Part shown: positions 25,001-32,158 of the stretch, in pieces
How positions within the stretch are numbered: position 1 is the first letter of the stretch
How the letters are laid out: every line of letters begins with the position of its first letter
DNA from: Anaerolinea sp.
GTDB taxonomy: Bacteria > Chloroflexota > Anaerolineae > Promineifilales > Promineifilaceae
Length of the DNA: 33,568 nt
NCBI GenBank assembly: GCA_014879875.1
Contig: JACSRF010000387.1
Location: forward strand, 1 to 33,568
Direction of reading: 5' to 3'
Notes under the pieces: model-generated
Database searches by the model: none
What the model was told of the DNA's origin: nothing
The model's input: only the letters and a program-made list of their open reading frames with translations
Made by a program: the position numbers and the translations under genes

Positions 25001-25921
25001 TCAAAACAACCCTGCCCATTTCAACTCTGTTAACTGCGGACGTGGATTTTGCGCCAGGTCAATGACCATATCCGCCATATGCTTCACCACCCAATCGAAG
25101 TAAAACGGGGTCAGCGAATTCACGTCCATATCTGGGGCCGGGTTCATGAAATCAATGGCATACGGCACGCCATCACGCACGGCAAATTCGGCCGTATTCA
25201 TGTCATATCCCAACGCACGATTCAGCTTGAGCGCATCTTCTACAATGCGCTGTCCCAATTCTGGCGACAGGTGCGCGTGCTCTATGTAATATTTACGCTC
25301 GCCAGGGGAATACTTCATCGGCAGCACCTCTTTTTGCCCCAGGCACATACAGCGCACGTAATGATCCCACTCAATGAACTCCTGCAAAATCATCGTCAGC
25401 AGCCCCGATTCATCATACGCCCGCCACACATCCTCTTTGGTGTAGCAAATGTACACGTCGCGCCAGCCGCCGCCATGCGCATCTTTCAACACACAGGGCA
25501 GGCCGATGTAGTCGAGAATGCCTTCCCAATCCAACGGATAAACCAGATTACGCAGGCTTTCGTTGTGAATAATACCTGGCACATAATCCTTGTTGGGCAG
25601 CGCTATCGTTTTGGGGCTGGCAACGCCCAATTTTGTCGCCAGTGACGCCTCGAAAAATTTGTCATCGGCCGTCCACATGAATGGGTTATTGACCACCGCA
25701 ACCCCTTGCAGCGCCGCATTTTTCAAATAGGAACGGTAATACGGTACTTCGTGGGAAATACGGTCAACGATGACGGCATACGGATTGGGTTCATCCATGC
25801 GCGTGCCACCCAATTTGACGTATTCAGCCGTCACCCCTGCTTTGCGCCGATTCACTTCCTCAATAAACGCCGGCGGAAACGACCATTCCCGCCCTACCAA
25901 CAAACCAACCTTGAGCGTCAT
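25001..25921 (-). CDS. ATP-grasp ligase (RimK/D-Ala-D-Ala ligase-like)
   Basis: I chose ATG 25921 as the start because GGAGG lies four bases upstream; the ATG just before it is too close to that site. The 306-residue product has an N-terminal domain, then the ATP-grasp loop LKDAHGGGWRD (about 145-155), QEFIEWDHYV (the ATP-adenine contact region), and the metal-binding end with E in MNTAEF (near 245) and the DFMNP motif (near 257-261). It probably joins a carboxylate to an amine or similar group, with ATP. It lies directly downstream of the esterase gene on the same strand, and a second ATP-grasp gene follows, which suggests two-step synthesis of a small amide compound. Confidence 0.85.
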   Translation of the reverse strand: MTLKVGLLVGREWSFPPAFIEEVNRRKAGVTAEYVKLGGTRMDEPNPYAVIVDRISHEVPYYRSYLKNAALQGVAVVNNPFMWTADDKFFEASLATKLGVASPKTIALPNKDYVPGIIHNESLRNLVYPLDWEGILDYIGLPCVLKDAHGGGWRDVYICYTKEDVWRAYDESGLLTMILQEFIEWDHYVRCMCLGQKEVLPMKYSPGERKYYIEHAHLSPELGQRIVEDALKLNRALGYDMNTAEFAVRDGVPYAIDFMNPAPDMDVNSLTPFYFDWVVKHMADMVIDLAQNPRPQLTELKWAGLF

Positions 25922-25938
25922 CATACCTCCTTTGTACG

Positions 25939-26008
25939 GGATTGACGGTTGACGATTTTGGATTTACGATTCACTCGTCACTCGTCACTCGTCACTCGTC
26001 ACTCACCC
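25939..26008. repeat. In-register heptamer array (10 units)
   Basis: Consecutive blocks are GGATTGA, CGGTTGA, CGATTTT, GGATTTA, CGATTCA, four CTCGTCA, and CTCACCC. It fills the gap between the esterase stop codon (26003) and the ATP-grasp ribosome binding site, and overlaps the end of the esterase gene. Confidence 0.85.
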
Positions 26009-26722
26009 ATGTCCGCCAATATACAACGGCAGCATCTGCTGCCACCACGGCCAATCATGCGCCCAGCCATCCCAGAGGCGCAGCGCATTGCCGATGCCCT
26101 TTTGCCAGAGCAGCGCCGACAACTGTTCGCTGCTGCCACGCAGGGGATCATCTTTGCCTACGGCCAAAATGATGTCCAACTTTTGCAGCGCCGCAATCCG
26201 CTGCGAATCGTGCTCGTGAGAGATGAAGGCCACCGGGTTGTTGCTGTGAACATTTTGGTCTGTGTGGCCGTTTGTCCACCGACCGATGTCATAAATACCG
26301 CTCATGCCAATGGCGCGCCCGACCACGTGGGGATGACGCAGGGCAAAATTCACGGCATGATAAGCGCCAAAACTGGCGCCGACGGTGATCAGAAACGGGT
26401 TAGGGTTTTTTTGCCACGACAGCGGCAAGACTTCATTAAGGAGGTAATATTCATATTGAATCTGTCGCCAGGCGCGATCTCCTGGATGCTTCCAATGCGC
26501 ATACCAGCTCTCTGCATCCACACTGTCCACGCAAATCAGTTGCACCCAGCCATTATCCAGGTGTCCCCGAATGGCGTTTGTCATTTGCCGGTCTTCCCAT
26601 TCGTAGAACTTGCCTTTAGAGGTGGGAAACACCAGGACGCGCGCTCCTGCATGTCCAAAAATCAACAATTCCATATCGCGGCCTAGCGCGGGGCTGTGCC
26701 AACGGTGGTATTCACGATTCAT
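26003..26722 (-). CDS. Esterase of the COG4947 / enterochelin-esterase-like type
   Basis: This 239-residue alpha/beta hydrolase has nucleophile S117 in GASFGA, an acidic residue in GKDDP (D191 or D192), and H222 in WAHDW, in the order expected for a Ser-Asp-His triad. The N-terminus (HSPALGRDMELLIFGHAG) resembles the putative esterase family that includes Fes and S-formylglutathione hydrolases. No signal peptide is seen, so it is cytoplasmic. It begins the minus-strand set with two ATP-grasp genes. It may hydrolyse an ester or thioester linked to the product of those ligases; this is inference. GGAAGG lies upstream of the start. Confidence 0.8.
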   Translation of the reverse strand: MNREYHRWHSPALGRDMELLIFGHAGARVLVFPTSKGKFYEWEDRQMTNAIRGHLDNGWVQLICVDSVDAESWYAHWKHPGDRAWRQIQYEYYLLNEVLPLSWQKNPNPFLITVGASFGAYHAVNFALRHPHVVGRAIGMSGIYDIGRWTNGHTDQNVHSNNPVAFISHEHDSQRIAALQKLDIILAVGKDDPLRGSSEQLSALLWQKGIGNALRLWDGWAHDWPWWQQMLPLYIGGHG

Positions 26723-26793
26723 GCCTGCTTTGCCTTCCTTCGTTCGGTTTTTTTGCCTGGAACTATCTGCCAGTGGGCAGTCATCCTGATTGC

Positions 26794-26849
26794 CGTTTAC
26801 GGATTACCGCTCACGGATTACCGCTCACGGATTACCGCTCACGGATATT
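26794..26849. repeat. In-register heptamer array (8 units)
   Basis: Blocks are CGTTTAC, then GGATTAC and CGCTCAC alternating three times, then GGATATT. It lies in the 291-bp gap between the divergent esterase and hisS genes, which also holds a hisS promoter and a leader hairpin. The remaining bases show no gene. Confidence 0.85.
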
Positions 26850-26917
26850 GGCTGGTTCGTTGGCGTATTGTATCATCAAACAGGTAAAGCAAAGAAATTG
26901 TCCTGGCAGCATAGAAA

Positions 26918-26947
26918 TTACAGCAAACGGCCGTATCCCGCTATAAT
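26918..26947 (+). promoter_or_regulatory. Probable hisS promoter
   Basis: A perfect -10 TATAAT lies at 26942-26947, with a weak -35 candidate TTACAG at 26918-26923, giving an 18-bp spacer that contains one ACGGCCGT motif (26927). Transcription would start near 26954. Confidence 0.5.
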
Positions 26948-26963
26948 ACACGCCATGACTAAA

Positions 26964-26996
26964 AAACCTGGCAGGTCGCGGAGACCTGCCAGGTTT
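26964..26996 (+). promoter_or_regulatory. Perfect 14-bp hairpin in the hisS leader
   Basis: AAACCTGGCAGGTC (26964-26977) and GACCTGCCAGGTTT (26983-26996) are exact reverse complements with a GCGGA loop. It lies between the promoter and the ribosome binding site (GGAGGT at 27004-27009), so it could affect translation or stability, or it is a REP-like repeat that landed there. Confidence 0.7.
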
Positions 26997-27013
26997 GGAA
27001 TGTGGAGGTAATC

Positions 27014-28294
27014 TTGACCGCAATACAACGCGCCAAAGGGATGCAAGACGTTTTGCCCGATGATCGCCATTATTGGGATTGGGTGCTGGCAACGGCCGTC
27101 GCCATCGCCCAGCAGTACGGCTTCCAACGCATAGACGTGCCGATTATCGAATACACCCCCCTCTTTGCACGGGGCATGGGCGAAGCGTCCGATGTGTTCG
27201 TGCAAAAAGAGATGTACACCATCGAAGAGCCAGATGGCGAGAGCGTCACCCTGCGCCCAGAGTTCACTGCCGGGTTAGTCCGCGCCTACATTGAAAATGG
27301 GTTGAGCAGTTGGCCGCAGCCGGTGAAGCTGTTTACCATCGGCCCCATCTTCCGCCGCGAACGGCCGCAAGCCGGCCGCTACCGCCAACACAGCCAGTTC
27401 GACGTCGAAATTTTGGGCGAAACCGACCCCGCCGCCGACCTGGAAGTGATGATGTTGGCGATGAACCTGTACCGCCAGTTAGGCTACACAGGGCTGACTT
27501 TTCAGCTCAACAGCACTGGCTGCCCCATGTGCAAGCCAGCTTACATCGCCGAACTGACCCGCTATTTAGCCGACCACCAGCACAAGCTGGCCCCCATTGA
27601 TCAGGAGCGGCTGGCGAAAAACCCGCTGCGCGTGCTGGACAGTAAAGAGCCGGGCATGGATGCGCTGCTGGCGGCTGCGCCACACATCATCAACCATCTC
27701 TGCGATGATTGCGCGGCGCATTTCGCCGACCTGCGCGGCATGTTGGATGCGTTAGGGCAATCTTATACCATCAATTTCCGCCTGGTGCGCGGCATTGATT
27801 ACTATACCAAGACGGTGTTTGAGGTGTGGGCGGAAGGGATTGGGGCGCAGGCGGCCGTTTGCGGTGGCGGCCGTTACGATGGGTTGGCGGAAGCAATTGG
27901 CGGCCCCTCTACGCCTGGCGTCGGCTTTGGCAGCGGCGTCGAGCGCATTGTGCTGGCGCTCAAAGAACAGGGTATCGCCGCCCCGGCCGCGCCGCAGCCA
28001 CAGGTCATGGTCGCTCATTTTGGCGGCGTGACGAAAACGGCCGCTGTCAAACTCACCTATCTGCTGCGCGACGCCGGCATTGGCGCGCGGCTGGCCTTCG
28101 CCCGCGAACGGCGCAGCATGAAAAGCCAGATGCGCGAAGCCAATAAATTTGGCGTCCGCTACGTACTCATCTTGGGCGAGGCGGAAGTGGAGCAGGGGGA
28201 GGTGGCGATACGGCCGTTGGATGGCGGCGCACAGGCACAAATCCCCCAAACCGACCTGGTAAACTGGCTGCAAGCGGTAATCGGTAATCGGTGA
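27014..28294 (+). CDS. hisS: Histidine--tRNA ligase
   Basis: This class II aminoacyl-tRNA synthetase charges tRNA-His. I placed the start at TTG 27014 (TAIQRAKGMQDVLPDD) because GGAGGT lies five bases upstream and family members begin right at this point; the in-frame GTG at 27002 overlaps that site. The 426-residue product has motif 2 FRRERPQAGRYRQHSQFDVE, the HisA segment LVRGIDYYTKTVFE, the HisB segment CGGGRYDGL, and motif 3 GVGFGSGVERIVLAL. The C-terminal anticodon-binding domain runs from about residue 325. Its last codons and stop are made from 7-bp repeats (CGGTAAT). Confidence 0.95.
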   Translation: MTAIQRAKGMQDVLPDDRHYWDWVLATAVAIAQQYGFQRIDVPIIEYTPLFARGMGEASDVFVQKEMYTIEEPDGESVTLRPEFTAGLVRAYIENGLSSWPQPVKLFTIGPIFRRERPQAGRYRQHSQFDVEILGETDPAADLEVMMLAMNLYRQLGYTGLTFQLNSTGCPMCKPAYIAELTRYLADHQHKLAPIDQERLAKNPLRVLDSKEPGMDALLAAAPHIINHLCDDCAAHFADLRGMLDALGQSYTINFRLVRGIDYYTKTVFEVWAEGIGAQAAVCGGGRYDGLAEAIGGPSTPGVGFGSGVERIVLALKEQGIAAPAAPQPQVMVAHFGGVTKTAAVKLTYLLRDAGIGARLAFARERRSMKSQMREANKFGVRYVLILGEAEVEQGEVAIRPLDGGAQAQIPQTDLVNWLQAVIGNR

Positions 28295-28330
28295 GCAGCG
28301 AAACTATCGCACTATCACACTATCACACTA
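28275..28330. repeat. Short tandem repeats between hisS and nadK
   Basis: Three 7-bp units (CGGTAAT, CGGTAAT, CGGTGAG) at 28275-28295 contain the hisS stop codon. They are followed by ACTATCGC, ACTATCAC, ACTATCAC (8-bp units, 28303-28326), which run up to the nadK start region, where I see no ribosome binding site. Confidence 0.75.
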
Positions 28331-28337
28331 ACGACTC

Positions 28338-29180
28338 ATGACTCTCATCGGCATTCTCCACCAGCCACGCATCCCGGCGACTGAACAAATGGCCGCGGAT
28401 ATTGCCGCATGGCTGGCAGCGCAGGGGCATACAGCCTGGACTGGCTCCACCTGGGATGAGGATGACGTGAACGGCCGTATGCCCCGTTTCGCCTTTTTGA
28501 TTGTGTTGGGCGGGGATGGCTCCACCTTACGCGCCGCGCGTCTCACCGTGCCACACAACGTCCCCATTTTTGGCATCAACATGGGGCGCGTTGGCTTTCT
28601 CAGTGAGGCACAGGTGGGCAACTGGCAGGAAAAGTTAAGCAAAGTGCTGCAAGGCGACTTCTGGTTAGAACGGCGCTTGATGCTACAGGCAGAGTTGGAG
28701 CGCGACGGCCGTGTCATCGCCAGCCACACCGCCCTCAACGACGTTGTGGTCGGGCGCGGCCGTCAGGCGCGCGTGCTGCGGCTGCTGCTCAGCGTAGATG
28801 GCGATTATGTCACCCAATACACGGCCGACGCTCTGATCATCGCCACCCCCACCGGCTCTACCGCTTATTCCATGGCGGCCGGCGGGCCGCTGCTGCCGCC
28901 CCAATTACAAAACTTCATCGTCGTCCCCGTCGCCGCCCATCTCAGCCTGGATCGCGCCCTGGTGCTGCACGAGGACACCATCATCACCATTGACGTCAAC
29001 ATGGACCACGAAGCGGTATTAATGGCCGATGGACAAGATAGCCTCTCCCTGCAAAATGGTGATAAAGTAGTTGTGCAAAAACATGAGCACACCTGCTCTT
29101 TTATTCGCGTCGAAAGCGCGGGCTACTTCTACCGCCGCCTGATGCGGCGCTTGGGGCACGCCCGGCAGCAGAATGAGTGA
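28338..29180 (+). CDS. nadK: NAD kinase
   Basis: This makes NADP from NAD and a phosphate donor in the cytoplasm. The 280-residue product has the conserved GGDGS (residues 58-62, catalytic D60), NMGRVGFL for NAD binding, and TPTGSTAYSMAAGGP, the family signature. Length is typical. It follows hisS by 43 bp and probably shares its transcript. No ribosome binding site is seen before the ATG at 28338; the leader is a short tandem repeat, so initiation may be by coupling or without a leader site. Confidence 0.93.
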   Translation: MTLIGILHQPRIPATEQMAADIAAWLAAQGHTAWTGSTWDEDDVNGRMPRFAFLIVLGGDGSTLRAARLTVPHNVPIFGINMGRVGFLSEAQVGNWQEKLSKVLQGDFWLERRLMLQAELERDGRVIASHTALNDVVVGRGRQARVLRLLLSVDGDYVTQYTADALIIATPTGSTAYSMAAGGPLLPPQLQNFIVVPVAAHLSLDRALVLHEDTIITIDVNMDHEAVLMADGQDSLSLQNGDKVVVQKHEHTCSFIRVESAGYFYRRLMRRLGHARQQNE

Positions 29181-29183
29181 AGA

Positions 29184-29281
29184 CCGTGAACCGTGAACCG
29201 TGAACCGTGAACCGTAAACCGTAAACCGTGAACCGTGAACGGATAACGGATTACGGCTTACGGATTACGGCTTACGGATTA
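29184..29281. repeat. In-register heptamer array (14 units)
   Basis: Fourteen consecutive 7-bp blocks: CCGTGAA x4, CCGTAAA x2, CCGTGAA x2, CGGATAA, CGGATTA, CGGCTTA, CGGATTA, CGGCTTA, CGGATTA. It starts four bases after the nadK stop codon and ends just before the ribosome binding site of the next gene. An ATG inside it gives a spurious N-terminal extension to that gene. Confidence 0.95.
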
Positions 29282-29296
29282 CGCAAAAGGATGATC

Positions 29297-30259
29297 ATGA
29301 CCATAAGTGGACCCCGGCTGCGCACGTTGTTGCAACAGGCAGAAAGCGTTGCCGCCAATGGTAAACGGGCAGCTGCCCTGACTCTCTATCAACAAATTAT
29401 CACCGAAGCGCCCGACGCTGTTGAAGCGTGGTTGGGCGTTGCTGAATTGGCGCCAGACCTGGCGGAACGGGAAGCGGCGTACCAGCAGGCGCTCAGCCTG
29501 GACCCGGAAAATGACCAGGCAAAAATTGGTTTGGCACAATTACGGGGTGAAGAGGTGGCAACGGCCGTTGCCCCAGGAACGGCCGTGCTCCAACCGGAAA
29601 CAGACGACCCCTTCCAACAAACACGCGCCTGGCTTGAGGAGGCGACCCGGCCCGCGCAAACACGCCAGCCAACCCCGCCAGGCCAGCCGGAACCAGAGCC
29701 AGAACCAGAGCCGACGTCACAGGTGGAGGAAACGGCCGATACCCATGACGACTATGACCTCGTCTGTTACCGGCACGCCAACCGCGCCACCGCCCTGCGC
29801 TGCTATAGCTGCCACAAACCCATTTGCAGCCAATGCGCCGTTAAAACGCCCGTTGGCTACCGCTGCCCTGACTGCATCCGCGAAGCTGAGGCCGTTTTCT
29901 TCAATGCCAGGCTGGTTGATTACGTCATCGCCCCCCTCGTTTCACTGCCCCTCAGCCTGCTTGCCGGGCTGCTCATGTTGCAGCTTTCCGGCAGTTTCTT
30001 CTTCATTTTGCTCACCTTTTTCATTGGCGGGTTAATTGGGGGGTTTATTGGGCGTATGGCAAAAGCGGCCGTTGGGCGGCGGCGCGGCCGTTATTTGCCA
30101 CACGTCGTCACCGCCACCGTCATCATTGGCGGCATGGTCGCCGCCCTGCCGTCCATTTTGGCGCTGCTCTTCGGCAGCTTCGGCGGCATTATTGGGCTGC
30201 TCATACCCGGCATTTACACTTTCGTCGCCTCCAGCGCCGCCTTTTATCAAATGAAATAA
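29297..30259 (+). CDS. TPR/B-box zinc-finger membrane protein
   Basis: The start is ATG 29297, five bases after AAAGGA; upstream in-frame ATGs lie in the repeat array or on that site. The 320-residue protein has helical TPR-like repeats (about residues 5-85), a proline/glutamate-rich linker with PEPEPEPEP (131-139), then a B-box-like zinc finger (C157, H160, C169, C172, C177, C180, C190, C193). At the C-terminus there are about three to four transmembrane helices (from about 210). Such a mix suggests a membrane protein with cytoplasmic protein-binding domains, but I know no function. It contains two ACGGCCGT motifs close together (29561 and 29579). Confidence 0.8.
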   Translation: MTISGPRLRTLLQQAESVAANGKRAAALTLYQQIITEAPDAVEAWLGVAELAPDLAEREAAYQQALSLDPENDQAKIGLAQLRGEEVATAVAPGTAVLQPETDDPFQQTRAWLEEATRPAQTRQPTPPGQPEPEPEPEPTSQVEETADTHDDYDLVCYRHANRATALRCYSCHKPICSQCAVKTPVGYRCPDCIREAEAVFFNARLVDYVIAPLVSLPLSLLAGLLMLQLSGSFFFILLTFFIGGLIGGFIGRMAKAAVGRRRGRYLPHVVTATVIIGGMVAALPSILALLFGSFGGIIGLLIPGIYTFVASSAAFYQMK

Positions 30260-30280
30260 TTACGGAATGCGCAAGACACT

Positions 30281-32041
30281 ATGTTATCGGAACTACACAT
30301 CCGCAATTTTGCCATTATTGATGACCTGCGTCTCCGGTTTGATGCGGGCTTTAACGTTCTCACGGGGGAAACCGGGGCCGGGAAGTCCATTATTTTAGAT
30401 GCGGTGATGCTCGTTTTGGGCGGGCGCGGCGACACGGCGATGATCCGCGCTGGCTGTGAGCAGGCATTTGTGGAGGCGACTTTTCGCCTGGATGAACGGC
30501 TGCGCGCCCAAATTTGGCCGCTGCTGCAAGCGGAGGGGCTGGACGATGAGGATGAGTTTGGGGATGAGCTGATGTTAGCCAGGGAACTGCGCGCCAACGG
30601 CCGTAACATCACCCGCGTCAACGGCCGTTCCATTAACCTCACCCTCCTGCGCGACATCGCCGAACCCCTCATTGACATTCACGGCCAGGGCGACCACCTT
30701 TCCCTGCTCAAGCCCCGCTCCCATTTGCCCCTGCTCGACGCTTACGCCGGGCTGGAAAAAGCGCGCAAAGCATTCGCCCACGAAGTCGGTAAACTGCATC
30801 AGCTACAGCGCGAACTACAAGGACTGCGCCAGGATGAACGTCTGCTGGCGCAGCGGATGGACATGCTCCAATTCCAAATTCAGGAAATTGACGCCGCCAA
30901 ATTGAAAGTAGGTGAGGAAGAAGATCTGCGCATTGAGCGGGAACGGCTGGCAAATGCGGAACACCTGACCTTAGCCGCCACCGAAGCCGTGACCGCCATG
31001 ACCGGCATAGATGACGAGGGGCAAAATGTCGTTGACCTGCTCGGCCAGGCAGAACGGGCATTAACCCAACTGGCGCGCTTCGACGAGTCGCAGAATGCCC
31101 GCCTGGAAACGATACAAGGTCTGGCTTTCCAGATTAGCGAATTGGCCGGGGAACTGCAAACGTATCTGGAAGAACTGGAGTTTAACCCGGAACGGCTGAA
31201 CCAGGTGGAAGAGCGGCTGGAACTGCTCAACACGTTGAAGCGCAAATATGGGGCAGACATCGCGGCGGTGTTGGCTTTGCGTGACAAAGCGGCCGTTGAA
31301 CTCGACCAGATTACGCACAGCGAAGAGCGGATCGAACAGCTTGTCAAAGAACAGACCGCCATGTTGCGTCACCTGGGCAAGTTGGCGCAAGTTTTGTCAA
31401 ATAAACGGCAGGAAGCGGCCGTGCGCCTGGCGCGTTCTGTCGAAGAGCATATGGCTGAATTGAGCATGGCCGGGGCGCGTTTCTCCGTCTCTTTCACGCA
31501 GGAAGCAGACGCCAACGGCCTTTATTTGGGTGAAGAGCGGCTCGCCTTCGATCAGACCGGGTATGATGTGGTGGAATTCCTCATTTCCACCAATCCGGGC
31601 GAACCGTTGAAGCCAATGGCCAAAGTTGCCAGCGGTGGCGAAACGGCGCGGTTGATGTTGGGCCTAAAAACGGCGCTGGCCGAGGTGGACGCCACGCCCA
31701 CGCTTATTTTTGACGAAATTGACCAGGGCATTGGCGGTCGTGTGGGCAGTGTTGTCGGGCAAAAGTTGTGGGGGTTAACGGCCGTCGCCCACCATCAGGT
31801 CATCGTCGTCACCCATTTGCCACAGTTGGCCGGGTTTAGCGATGCCCATTTCCACGTCAGCAAGCAGACGCATAACGAACGGACGACGACGGCCGTTACC
31901 AACCTGGACAGAGATGGCCGCATCACCGAACTGGCCGCCATGCTCGGCACGCAGGCGCAGCACGCCCGCGACGGCGCCGCCGCCCTTTTGGATATGGCGT
32001 ACACGGCGAAGCAGAGGGGAAACGTGAGGCGTGAAACGTGA
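30281..32041 (+). CDS. recN: DNA repair protein RecN
   Basis: This SMC-like ATPase acts in double-strand break repair. The 586-residue product has Walker A GETGAGKS (29-36), a long coiled-coil middle (about 150-370), and at the C-terminus the ABC signature ASGGETARLMLGLK with Walker B LIFDEIDQGIGG and a later VVTHLPQLA switch segment. The size is usual for RecN. It begins 21 bp after the TPR/B-box gene, likely in one transcript. The last codons and stop are built from CGTGAGG/CGTGAAA heptamers, giving the tail NVRRET, which is not conserved in the family as far as I know. Confidence 0.95.
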   Translation: MLSELHIRNFAIIDDLRLRFDAGFNVLTGETGAGKSIILDAVMLVLGGRGDTAMIRAGCEQAFVEATFRLDERLRAQIWPLLQAEGLDDEDEFGDELMLARELRANGRNITRVNGRSINLTLLRDIAEPLIDIHGQGDHLSLLKPRSHLPLLDAYAGLEKARKAFAHEVGKLHQLQRELQGLRQDERLLAQRMDMLQFQIQEIDAAKLKVGEEEDLRIERERLANAEHLTLAATEAVTAMTGIDDEGQNVVDLLGQAERALTQLARFDESQNARLETIQGLAFQISELAGELQTYLEELEFNPERLNQVEERLELLNTLKRKYGADIAAVLALRDKAAVELDQITHSEERIEQLVKEQTAMLRHLGKLAQVLSNKRQEAAVRLARSVEEHMAELSMAGARFSVSFTQEADANGLYLGEERLAFDQTGYDVVEFLISTNPGEPLKPMAKVASGGETARLMLGLKTALAEVDATPTLIFDEIDQGIGGRVGSVVGQKLWGLTAVAHHQVIVVTHLPQLAGFSDAHFHVSKQTHNERTTTAVTNLDRDGRITELAAMLGTQAQHARDGAAALLDMAYTAKQRGNVRRET

Positions 32042-32050
32042 GGCGTTAGC
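32023..32050. repeat. Heptamer array at the recN 3' end
   Basis: Four units CGTGAGG, CGTGAAA, CGTGAGG, CGTTAGC. The recN stop codon (32039-32041) lies inside. Confidence 0.8.
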
Positions 32051-32052
32051 CA

Positions 32053-32086
32053 AGAAGTTCAACTTCTCCAAAGAAGTTGAACTTCT
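32053..32086. terminator. Bidirectional stem-loop between recN and the S41 protease gene
   Basis: AGAAGTTCAACTTCT (32053-32067) and AGAAGTTGAACTTCT (32072-32086) are exact reverse complements with a 4-base loop (CCAA). Each arm is nearly self-complementary. The genes on both sides converge on it, so it can stop both transcripts. Confidence 0.75.
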
Positions 32087-32102
32087 AAACGACTACGGGG
32101 CG

Positions 32103-32151
32103 CCGACCACCGATTACCGATTACCGACCACCGATTACCGATTACCGACAC
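32103..32151. repeat. In-register heptamer array (7 units)
   Basis: CCGACCA, CCGATTA, CCGATTA, CCGACCA, CCGATTA, CCGATTA, CCGACAC. It lies just before the stop codon of the protease gene (minus strand). Confidence 0.9.
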
Positions 32152-32158
32152 CTCCGCA

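Noticed and set aside
26948-27013. T-box or histidine attenuator before hisS
   Set aside because: The leader is only about 60 bases and has one simple hairpin, with no His codon run or T-box sequence.
29184-29281. Possible CRISPR-like array
   Set aside because: Units are 7 bp and contiguous with no spacers; no cas genes in the window.
29228-29296. N-terminal extension of the TPR/B-box protein
   Set aside because: It is encoded by heptamer repeats; the ATG at 29297 has a ribosome binding site.
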